Below, one piece after another: positions 1-12,700 of a stretch of 64,000 nucleotides of DNA (position 1 is the first letter of the stretch; each line of letters opens with the position of its first letter). The notes under the pieces were generated by a model that was not told the origin of the DNA, did not search any database, and was given only the letters and a program-made list of their open reading frames with translations. Where the stretch lies: the NCBI GenBank assembly GCA_029237695.1, contig CM055274.1, positions 14,683,505 to 14,747,504 of the forward strand, in the 5' to 3' direction. The stretch comes from Conchocele bisecta (lineage: Eukaryota > Mollusca > Bivalvia > Lucinida > Thyasiridae). The position numbers and the translations under genes are program-made.

Positions 1-626
1 ATTAATATATACTTGCAAATCAACCAGTGTATGCATAATATTTATTTCTTGAACTTGGCGTAAATGTGTTTCCAATGCGTCACCACACCATCGTCATTCT
101 GTAAGGATGCGTGACGGCATTTATCCGATGAAAACTTAATAATGCATTTATACCAGTCACTCACTATCAACACAATTAGTTGTTCTTTTTCCAGCTGATG
201 TGGTGTTAATATTGCTCTTTCGTATCGTTGCATTCTTCAGTATATGTTTTACTTGTATCCCTTATGTCTTATCATGGTATCTATATATTGCATGTGCGCC
301 GCGAAATAACACAAACTGGTATATGCATGTTTCGCAATTATTTGGTATCATCCATGAGTACATTGACCAAAATGCATGTAATGCAATCGTTTTGTTATTC
401 GGTATACCCACCAAAACATCATCCATTTAGCAAAATATAGCATGATTATTCAGCTAAGTAGTCAACCTTCATAACAATATAAATGCCTGAAGTAATGGTA
501 ATGCAGAATATGGACAGGGAGATTGTTATATAAAACTACACAACGGAGCCAAGTTTCAGTGGGAACAATATTGTCGCATGGTTTATTGGTTTATTGGCGA
601 TACCTGTCATACCCTTGTATCTGCAG
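1..626. other. No supported feature (probable intron of the MIEAP-like gene)
   Basis: AT-rich sequence with only short random open frames. Since the first recognised exon starts at 627 with an incoming phase of 2, this is most likely the end of an intron whose upstream exons lie outside the window. Confidence 0.5.
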
Positions 627-797
627 GTGTCAGACAGCCGCCACATGTCTGCAGGACGAATATAACTGTACGAAAAAAGCCGTATTGAAGGTATACAAGA
701 AATTCGTTAATAGGGAAGCAGAAAAAATACCAGCAGTCAATGATCAGGTTAAAGGTATTTCAGACGTCCTGATCAAACAAGAATCAGCACATAAGTG
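627..797 (+). CDS. SPATA18: MIEAP-like gene, exon a
   Basis: Acceptor TATCTGCAG precedes 627 and donor GTAAGT begins at 798. The exon is 171 bp, phase 2 in and out, and encodes a Cys-rich start (CQTAATCLQDEYNCTKK) followed by a charged, probably helical stretch. A second AG at 653-654 would give a phase 0 exon starting at 655, which fits the downstream exons less well. Confidence 0.6.
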
Positions 798-3700
798 GTA
801 AGTACATATACATGTGCATGTAGCTCTAGCCATGTCAAGTGTACTTGGATATACACGCACGTATGAAATATATATGACCATACTCCCGCTACAGTATACT
901 ATATTTCGCCAGTGTTGCCATCTCTGCCATCTTATATGTACAGGTCATCGGTCAATTTCACCTATTACATGTGTACCGTTTGACAAACTATTATAAACTA
1001 AAAATGAATACGTTTGGTGTACTGCGTCCTAAATATAGCATCGACAATCTGCTACATGACTAATATTCCAGTAGGCTATAGTACAATGTGTTAGCTTAGT
1101 ATCTTATTTATTGGCACGTCAGCCTCAAAGTATTCATTCACAATGTATACAAGTTCAAACTGTCGCACACTATAGTATTAGAAGTACATAATTACACAAT
1201 ACGTTCGTAGTTAGACCGCATCTTTTGTTGTTGTGTGTATGTGTACCACGATTAAAATACACTAATATAGGTTAATTGACTGTAATCGAAACGGTATGTT
1301 GGTATAAGCATATATTTACAGCTATGCGCATCTATTTTACTGTTGTGTAGCTGTAGTATAGTCTCTCATAGTTCATCAAAGTGGAAGAAGATCATCCTTA
1401 CATCCGGTTGTGTATATGCGTTTGATGTAAAACACGCATAACGCTGTTCTTTAGAACACGTTGCCCCGATTCGTAAATATGTATTAATATCTGCTGGTCG
1501 TATCAAACGGACCAAATTGGCTAATGTTCATGATAACTGCTATGGTGTATTATGTCGTAATTCAATGCGTAGTATCACCAAGTACTCGATCAGAACGTTT
1601 ATGCAGTCCTTTCTATGAAGACAATTCTGTGACCTGTAATGCATTTTGAATGTACATCACTATCGAGAGAAGCTTATTACTATTATGGGTAGCCCTGTCA
1701 TTGCATCATATGTGATGAATTGTAATATGAAACCGGATTAGTTTTATAATAATAGACGCAGTTTTATTATTACATGTAGTTAGGTCGTCCATGAATTATT
1801 TATATATCCACGTTTCGGTGTCAATTTCCAAAACAAATATTCAATGTATTGGACTTCTCCTGCAACTGTCCCAGCTGGCTTTTCCCCATGTTAACATTGC
1901 TGCGAAATCATTTATTTTCGTAATAAACTGAATATTTTACCAAAATTCACGATATGTCTTACTGTAGCCATGATTTACATACAAATTCTGTCACAGTATT
2001 GCCAATTCCATGAAATTACTTGTTTGCTGGATTTATGTCAGTCGTGGGTGGTGTCTTAGAAAGGATTCAATAGGACAATAACCAGAAACTCGAGAAAAGC
2101 TAGAAAAAAGTCTTGATTTCTCAACGGTATGGTCGTTGTTGAATGTTGTTACTTTGTGAAATGGACGGTTATCATATGAAGCAGGATTGATGTATTAAAA
2201 CAATGGTTTAAGTCCTTCAAAGTGAGTGGTTGTACATGTTATGAAAACAGCAATGTTGCAGCTGTTATACTATTTGATGCGTAAGCATATTTTCCTGGGG
2301 TTACGTAGTGTCAGCATATGATTGTAATAATATTGTGTATATTGTAATGTAACTACAGCGTCCGATTCGCAAGTAAGATGAAAGCCTCTCGTACAGATCG
2401 TGTAGTCAATATTCATTCAAACCAACGGCGCAGTAATAATATTGTGCGGCTCACCTGCGTGACTATGCTTGTGTAATTGCCATTTACATATGTAATATGT
2501 ATCGCTATGTGCAAACGCATTGGTTTTACTCTCTCAAGCAGCATACATTTACAACAGGCTGAAACAAGCGGTAGACGATCGCTCCAGCTTGAACCACCAT
2601 TGCGAAAAGTTTGTAGAGCTCAACAACAGCATCAGTGGACAAGCGCACAGCAAAACACCCCGACTTTCACTGGCAGATGATAAGCTACATACTATCTCAT
2701 CGTTTCTGCTTAAAACGATACAGAATATATTGTAAAATATAGATGCTGGCACGAGAGGGTATCATTGTCTGTACTCTGTCATGAATTAATATATTGCTAC
2801 GCACTGTTGTATACTTCCATGTACCGTATGTACTGACTTTTCTACATAATAAGATAATAACGTGCATTCGATTATGATTTATTTAAGTCATTTGTACTCG
2901 ACACAGTACGCACATTCAATATATCTTGCCGACTTGTTGTATGGCCGACAAGACGACAAAATGAAAAGTCGATAACTTGAAAATGGGGAAAGCGAAACAT
3001 TGGTACATTCCGGTGCTTTGTCGTCCCGTATCAGTGTCCACTTGTTGCATTGTCAAAATACGACAAGACGCAAAAGCTAAAGCACGACAATGCGAAACGG
3101 CGAAAACCCGACATTGTCAATGCAAAAAAGCGAAACCCAACAATGTGTTTTCTTATGTTCGTATATTTGCTTATTTTTGCACGACCAAGTAATAATGCTA
3201 TTGTTATTGTTCGGGCGAATATTACGAAAATGTCACATATCAGCCACAATAAATAGGTTTGTTTCATGACAGTTGGTTATCCATGTGAGGGATTTTCTAT
3301 GTAGTCCATTATGTGTAGCACCGACTTTATTTCTAACAGGCTTTCCCAGACAGAACAAGATTATGATCGTCTATGGGGATATTATCACGATGTGTATGAT
3401 ATGAGTAATTACATATCTTCAGCGAGAAACAGATCACACACGATTGTAAAGCAATATCACACTCTACGTGATATTTTAGACGGATTTGATGTTACACTAG
3501 TTTGTATGAGGGAAGGCATACACAGGTACAGTATAGTTTAGATTGTATATTACATGTATATCATAACAAGCGTACGTACGTTAGTAACGCCTTTAATTTT
3601 TCAATAATGTATAAAACGCTTCACCGATTATATGTGGCCACAATGTGTGTCCATGGATGGTGGTTTTTGTTTTGTGACCCACGTCCGACAAACCAAGGTC

Positions 3701-6700
3701 ACATCACTGAGGATTTATGTTGATTTGTTAATTTGTGTTATTATTAGGGGGGATTAGCTTAAGTTAATGATAGCGATGCCCTTGTTGTATATTCCAATGA
3801 TACACTCTTTTCTTTGCATGTACGAGTCATGAAGCGTGAAATTAATGTTTCAATTGTAATTATAATGCAGTGTTTGTTTTGCTGTGTTGGTTTACATTTG
3901 GCAGAGACAATGACAGCCATTATCAAACATATGCATGCTGACCTGAACGTGTATTGAAATATGGCGGTGGCTTGAGACACGTGTGACCAGCGTAGCTCCT
4001 GGAGGCAGCAAAACAGGGAAATGATATTACACGCCGAAAATGCATGTTGACAGTGACATACAGATGTACTAAGTGTTTAAATTTCCACATTGCGCCATAT
4101 CAAACAGAGCTGCAACAATCATCGGTTCGGGAATTAAACATATACTAGCTGTCATCCCAACTGTCGGGTATTTACTATTTCGAAATGCGTCTGACTCATA
4201 TTGCTCTTTCTGTAGTTATTATTCATGTTTCACTCTTCGTCTAAAAAAAACTCGACCAAATATATCAATAACACGAACGTAATATGTATAGAATAATATG
4301 CGAGTAATTGTTTGCATCACGTTCATCAATGCAGGTTAATAATCATGTAGGAATTCCGAGACTAGCCGAATAATGTGCTTTGCAATGAAAAGAACACGGA
4401 TGTGTCGAAGCTATCTCACATTAGCTTCATTTGGTACGTCATATGACGTCATTTTCTCCACTGAAATGCAAGCGAAAGTAGTTTAATAATACGGATTGAC
4501 CGTGCCACAGACAGCCAGCGTCATTGATTGATGCAGACCTTTGTTATCCGTCTGTGTACTCATGCACCACGATTTACGAACAATGTCCGTCAGTTCGCCC
4601 GCTCTTATTGTTCAAAGATCCGATAACTACTTGACAATTTTGCGTTTCAGCTATGGAGAACGTATGCAAAAACTGTTGGATGAGAACGAAGCATATAACG
4701 GAAAAATAGAACATCTTAAAAGCCAGTTGCATTCTCTAAACGGACAGCTAAAACAGTGTGAGGAGAATAGGAATGACCTTGTGTCCAGGTAAAGTAATTT
4801 CGGAAATATGCCTCTACTATATGCAGAGAATGTTTACCAGTCGACCGTAGTTTGATATCACGTTTATCAGGTAATGCTGGGAATCGCGTAGGAAGTCGGA
4901 GACGAGCATTGGAATTATTATTGTATCCGGGCCGAGTGTGGTGAACTTCATATATACTGACACTAGACTTTTCTTTATCACAGGTTGAAGAAACGGACCA
5001 AGGTCTATAAATACATGAAATATACCTAAAGGTACAAATAAGTGGTTAAAAATCAGTTGAAAACAAAATGTTTACTCCCTCTTAGAAGACAATACAAGGT
5101 GTCTATGTGTTTAATGGTCCGTACTCGGACGGCCTCGAGACAACGGACTCTCACGAAACAGTCAACCGATATATATCATTTCCGCCAATTGCATAAGTTT
5201 GACAAATGTTAGCCCTCCGCAACGATATATTCCCCGATACGCTATGTCAACACGTTTTCGAGCTACATATTATTTTGTTCAACAAAATTAGGCATTTACC
5301 TTTTCGTAATACTTCTGTAACATTTTTCGGGCCTATGCTACTATATGACAGCGTAAACATATGTTTCAAACTACACTTTTTACGTCGTCAGGGCCCGTTA
5401 AGAAACAGTTTGCATCGAAACAACATTTGATCAAACCTACATGTATACCAGTCCAATGCGTCACGACAGACAATTCAGTCACACCAACATTTCTATCATT
5501 TCTCGGGAAGACATGTTGTCTAATTGCTGATGGGTTTTCCCGATGACGTCATCGCTAAACCTATGATTGGTTGAGATTCGTGGAGTGTCACGCGTAAGTG
5601 TCATGTTACACTGACTGGATACCAGCCAGTCACCTGTTTACCTTGTATGCGAATCTATAATACGGTACCAGCTGACGCGTCACCGGGAAAGTCAAAGAAA
5701 TAAATGTGCCCGATGTCTTCTTACTAGAGACAAATGTGGAACATTGTTGGAACAAAATCATCCGTAGCTCGAAAACGCGTTGACATAGCGGATCGGAGAA
5801 TACATCATTGCGGAGGGCTAACATTTGCCTAACTTCTGCAATAGGCGAACATGATATAACTAAATCAGTTAATTGTTTTGTGAGAGTCCGTTGTCTCGAA
5901 GCCGTCCGAGTACGGCCCATAAAAACATAGGGACCTTGGTAATGAGTTATAAAAATGTTTAACTTACTTTTTTCACTTAATGATACTTTTAGGTATATGT
6001 AATGTATGTATATGTCTTGGTATGTTATTTCAACCTGTGGTATTTATCAGGTAACGTTTTATGCTAGCCGTTGGTCAAATACCGTTGAAAATAACGCAGA
6101 CTGGTTTAAGTTACGCCATTAAAATAACGTCGATCGGTAACGCCATGTGACGTCGTTCGACCAAGGAAATGCCAGTTTTCAATTCGTTGTGACCCGCATG
6201 TTCGTAATATTACGGCAAGACAAATGCAAAGTAATTCCTCAAGCCCGGAGTTGGGGTCAAACTTTGCTGGGTGTGATCCATTGTCCAATGTATTAAGTGT
6301 CTCTATATCTTTACAAACTAGTGCACAGTTAGCGTGTAAACTGTCGTTCTGACTCCACTCGCTAGTTTTAACTCAAATCGGGGTTTCTTCTTAGATCAAC
6401 GGTTTTTGGAAAACTACCGTTTGCAGATTGAACGCAAAAAAAACCATAATAATTGCTCACACCAGGTGTTGAGTGCTCAATCCCGGTTTTAAGGAATTAT
6501 TGTGCATTTGGCGAACCGTTGTTTGAGGTCTCGCTTTAGGCCGGCCAAGACATGAACAAAATATTTGATGGCATTTTTTGTTACATTTGGTTACCCATAC
6601 TGATTTATATATATATGATGGTTAGGCTGTCGGATAGGGATGGGTAGGATGGGTGGCCCTCGTATTTGACCGTTTGACGTTATGGTGCCATTGTCAATTT

Positions 6701-9700
6701 CAGTCAAGGGTCAAATTAAGAAAATGCATTTATTTCCATATACATGGCAAACACCACTATTAAAAGTGGGACTGAAGATTATAAAGTTACATCCTTGCTG
6801 TAATATGACTGTAATAGATATAAAATGAAATTCTTCATAACTCTAGAATTGTTTTGTGACACGGTATATAATTTATTATACTAGTATGCCGTTTATTTAA
6901 CCAGGTGACCTGAGTATCCTGAAATAATGCACGGGTGATTGGTTCCTTACGCTAAACAAACGAGTGAGCCTAACGAACCGAGTTTATTTAGCGGTAGGAT
7001 CCAATCACGAGAGCATTATTTCAAGATGATCAGCTCACCTGGCTAAATAAGCGTTTTCTTACATTTCATACACGATACTTTATAAAAACAAAGCGAATCA
7101 AGTGTAAACTATGGCCAAGCGGTGTGCGGGTCGTTGTGAAGGCGACTGTCTCGCGATTCAGGGGGTGTGAGTGAGAGCAGTATTTGATTGTTCGAAGGAA
7201 ACACGTTAGTGCGATGTTACTGACGTCATTTCTCCATATATGGTTAGCACGAGAGTAGTGTAAATGTATACTGCTACCGAGTGCCGAGTGGTGTAATTCA
7301 CCGTTATATTTCTGTATACTACTGGATGAAATGTAAGAATAGAAAAATAGCATGTGATTTACTAATTTGACGACCAATATGGCCGCCATAGATCATGTGT
7401 TCGCAAAGGTAAAATGTTTAATTTGACTTATTCCACACCAAGTACCGGGAATATGTGGCGTAATATGCATAGTTTAAGTTTTATATCTTTACAGGCTGTG
7501 ATACGCCCTTAAAAATATGGCTTACTTAGCGATTGACGTGTGTAGCTTCTGATCAGTCGGTAATCCTGTTAAATGAGAAATCCGTCAAAACTGTGAAACT
7601 GTAAATATTATAAATAAATGCTGATGCTCAACAGTCTTAATTCTTAATTCATCTAGTCATATTTCAGTGAAACCTCAACTACATGCAAAATTTGCAGAAT
7701 GTGCTCCATCCTACGTTTCTACAATACTAAAACACTTACATATGGCAGCTGCATCTGGTTATCCAGTAGGATAATTTAGGATAGTCCAACCCTCTTTACC
7801 ACGGGGTTGCTTTGATGATTATTATGTGTAACAGATGAGGTGGTCAGTATTACAGATTTATACCGTTAGTATCGATGTATACATGCATACGAAAAAATCG
7901 ACAATCTAGTGAGCTGAGATGCAGGTCAACCTAAGAATATATTTATCTGAATGAGTGTCTTTTGACCAGCCATTAACATTCCAAAACCTTACGCGAATCT
8001 ATCTACGTCTGTGATCACCGTTCGATTTGTTAGACACATTATTACGATGAGCAGGTCTGTTCGATGACTTCAGAGTATTTTTACTTACAATCTCGATATC
8101 TAGGAGCCTCAATATTCGCTGTGCTGAGTTTTGAGTAGATATGCCGATCTTTTACAACTATTTAATGTACGTGACCTATATTCATATCGTTTTGAACAAA
8201 TAATTGTCAAAATTTAACCATCTGTTTCTATACTGAATAGTATATCAAGATTAAATCTCTCCCAATCACTAATTAATACATGAATGCATGTATATGTTAG
8301 CTGGAGTTCTCTGAGAGTCAGAACTGGTATTATATGTACACCATTAATTCATTGGGACATGCCGCCTGCCTCAATCTGCCGTCAAATAGAATACAGTCTT
8401 GTTCACAGCGCAGCGTCTGCATGCGTAATATGGAAACTAATGAATGTGCTTGTACATCGTATAACTGAGTGTGGCTTGTGACGTGGTCCGAGGGTAAATG
8501 TTTTCGTGATGTAACTGAACATGATCATGTAGGGTATAGCTACAGGAGAGTTGTATTTATGTGAAGTCATATAAAATAATATTCATTTACGCCATTTAAA
8601 AATCTAAGAACAGTTTGTATATTATGGCAGTATTGTACGGTTACTTAGGGGCCATGTAATGAACTTCTTCTATATCATATTGTGACATGTGGCTGTGACT
8701 AGGGAAATGGGGCATATGGGATTTGTAACCAGTGTGTATCCTGATATGGACCTACACTATCGCAAAAACCCATTAGCCACATATTTCCGGTCAGAGCCAC
8801 ATGCATATGTTGCTTGTAGACTGAGTCAATTTGCGGGTGCCCAATTATTGGTGAACAATCCGGGTATAGCAGATCTTAGTGACCGAGATCGGCCAACGAA
8901 ACTGGCCGAACGATATAGTGAACTGTATGACAACGAGTGGACGGATGCCTTCATGGCCCTTACTGACGGACTCAATTATGACGACAAGGATGCTATTGCA
9001 GCCTTATTGAACATAATAACGGTATGGACAGGGTGTCGTCTTGGTAACTTGACATTGGCCCGCTTTTACCTATATTGACTAAATGCGAATTTTACTGGAA
9101 TAATGGGGTTTATTGAATATGTGACCAGTATACCTCCTGATCAAATAGCACACTGTACTAGTCTGATAACGATATAGGGTGCTAGTGAGAAGCACGGTTT
9201 GTGTTTCCTTGATGAAATGGCGAACTGTGCAGTCCTATTCAGTCTGTGCCAATTCACAGGCTGATCTGGATCTACACTGGTCGCAAAACCCATACACCAC
9301 ATTTATCCAATCACGGCGACATTAATGTCAGAAATGGCAAGATTGGTCCGTTTGACGTGACGTTACTTATAATAGTCGCTCCGTATTGTTGTTATTGTAT
9401 AACTATGCGTATGACGTCAAACTTACATATTCCGTCATGGCTCACGTCAATGAAAGTAATAACGTTAAAGTTACTCGAGTTTTTCCAAGGTAAGGCGCTT
9501 ATTTATGTGACTGGTCTTTTCCATTGATTTCTGCTACATTGATGTCCATGTGTGCACGTTGTGTTTGCATTCCAGTAAACATAACATAGTTACCTACGTT
9601 TTCTACTACTACTAACTTATTGTTTATTAGAATGTTAGCAATTGAATGTTAGACAATTGCGAGACTGTTTGTATAGTTTCTGAAAGGTCGATGAACCAAT

Positions 9701-12700
9701 GCCGGAATAACCATTCAGGTTTATAGAATACACCTGTAAACAATATTATGCTGTATATCATTTAATGGCTACGTATGTCGTCTATAACGTGTACTATTTG
9801 GAATGTGTCTGTGTTGACTTTCACAGGGTGCGTTCCAATACTGTGCTAGTATTGGTGAGAAGCAGAAGATGGATCTCGAACGGGCGATTTCGTGTCCCGC
9901 GAGCGAAGACAAAGCAAGTCGCGTACGTTCCCATGGTTACCAAATCACATTGATTTATATACGCCTACATGTACCCGTACTATATGTAATAAGAGGAGTC
10001 ATTGTTTGTGGGAATTATTATACATTTATAATGTACATGATATTACTTACTTTGATATTAAATATGGGTGTTCCGTGTATGACCAAGCCGACTGTTTGCT
10101 GCTATAGACAATTGGTGTCGTCAGATATATAGACGATCTCAAACGAGTTTCCATTTGATATGAAATTTATGAAACGATTCACGCACAATGTATGCACCGA
10201 GCCTCTAGCGAGGTGCATACAACTGCGGAGTCCCACGAGTTTCATAAATCTCGTATCAAAGGAAATCGACTTTGTTTATCACATGACTTCTGCCTCCAAA
10301 GAGAAAAAAACTTGGAGATATCCTATACACAGTGAGCAGACGCCATTGACCATTGTCGCATCTAGTTGAAATTCTCCACACAGGAAAATAGTTTTAATTA
10401 TAGCAATAACATTATTTGAAATATGCCATATTACAGGTTCCAGTTCTTTGTAAACACTTCAATTTACAAAACGAGAGAGCTCATTCTGACAATTGCAGTA
10501 ATTTTAATGAGTCACGGACGCTTCTAATGACGTCTAAAACATGATGACGTCAACGTCAAACATCACTGCTTTGTCGCGTCATAGGACGTCATTTGGAACG
10601 TCTCTATTTTATTAATTTGACATAACGTAGACGCATATTACGAATAAGATAATGATGTGTTCCCAATTCAATTATATGCTTTTAAGTTCGGCAATGAACG
10701 AAAACAAATAGTCCAATATGTATGTAACTTTAAATAGACTGACAAAATAAAGTCACGTGATCATTGTGCTGGTGATGTATACATAGCTAGTTATCTGTGA
10801 TAACTGACTGGAATATGGGGCTTGTGACATATCTCGTCAGTCTGGATCCTGATCTTCTAGCATATTCCTGCAGCGCTATATTGATATATAATGTTTGACT
10901 GAATGGCAAATGGTGTAGAGCTTTATACATGTAGTCCGACTTGGAGATGCAAGAACACATAGACATATTTCTCCAGTCACAGCCATGTTTATTGTTTGGA
11001 GCAACATTTTCAGCTTCCAGATGTCCATGGTAAAACATTGACGGATCTTATCAAGGAATGTGCTGATATTTCTGAAAAGGACTTGCTAAAGGTAGGAGTG
11101 TGTATTTATAGGTTAGTTGACGTGTATGTGGATATATGCACGGGTTCCGCAGCGTGCAACCTCGTTGCGAGCGAGTGGCATATATCTACCAACACATACA
11201 ATATAACATCACTCGCAATTCAGAGGCGCCTCAAATACACAAAATATACATAATAGAAACAAATCAGTGGTGATTTGGATGTTACGAGACGTCAATGTGG
11301 AAACGTATTGACGGCTTGCGTTCCATTCCGTTTTAATGGGAAACAAACGACTACGTATATAATAAGCTTAATTATTTCACATCCCCGGCATGTATGTTGA
11401 GATGCTTGTTCATTGGAGTACCACAAAGTGTTATCAATTGTATAGTTATTTCATTCTGCACGAATTACATGTTAGTACGGAGGTGGATGTTGTGGTAAGG
11501 TATACTTGTTTTGCACAAAATGTTCGATAATGTCAGGCACATATTTACCCGGTGAACAGGTTACCTGTTAAATTTTCAATAGACCAGTCTTGCAGATAAG
11601 TTACCAAACTTGGAAAATCACGATTAACTTCAGTTAGAACAACCCGGCGGGGAATGAAGCCAATTGTAATGCCGGTGATGACCCGGAAGGAAAATTACTC
11701 CATGGTTGATAACGTATTCATAAGATTGATCTAATATACTGCTTCACAGAAATACGTGGTATGGCACAGAGCAGACAAACATCACTACACGAACCATGAA
11801 ACACAACGTTTATAATTATTATATAATTACATATTACAATATACGTGGCAGTTATTTTTTTATTTGGTTCATATTATATAATTATAAAGATAATTCACTG
11901 TATTACTACCAATGAACATAATCTGTTACGTGTGTCATCGATATAATTTCGTTGTGCTAATTGCATAAACTGCATAATAATGGTTTTCACAGACACACAT
12001 TCTTGCCCTGTGTTGACCTATGCAGCACAACCATTGGCTGCGAATATATAATGTCAAACGTACACGTCTAATCTTACTGTCAACAAGATTGTACCGAACA
12101 TGAGACATATCGCTACAGTAACTTCGTGATATATTAGCCCATTCAATACTGAATTAATTGATGACGTTTGCTGCTTAACTTTTAATTTCCACTTTTCTCA
12201 ACAAAAAACATGGTTTATCAGCAAATTTAGAATCATTTCCAAACCCTATTTGTATTGATACAGACATAACATGAAACAACACCAAATGACAATGTGCATT
12301 TCCATCATTCAAAAGATTAGCATTGTGCAATATTACTTTCAGATTTCTAGTTATCAGCAGAATAATATGGAGCTTTCCGACGGTATACAGTATACATGCA
12401 TGATAATTCCATGCCAATATACAATGTACACTTGAAATATGATTTCAGACATATAACTTACAACCGGAACACTGTGACACCTACGACCGCAATTGTCTAG
12501 AGCAGAATAAATGTAAGTTGTACCAGGAGAGCTGTCTTAGCCTATGCTGGAAAATGGCTCTCCAGTCTCCGCCTGTTTACCTGGAAGGTTCACTGATGGA
12601 GAAGTCAAAGTTTGACAAGACACGGTACAAGCCTTACCAGACTATTGGGGTGAAAGTGGCGTATCTTGTATGGCCAGCGCTCTATATACACAAAGGCGGA

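Noticed and set aside
9765..10132. Overlapping plus-strand frames of 62-87 codons, considered as an extra MIEAP exon
   Set aside because: No acceptor/donor pair in the phase required between 9021 and 11014 and no helical character.
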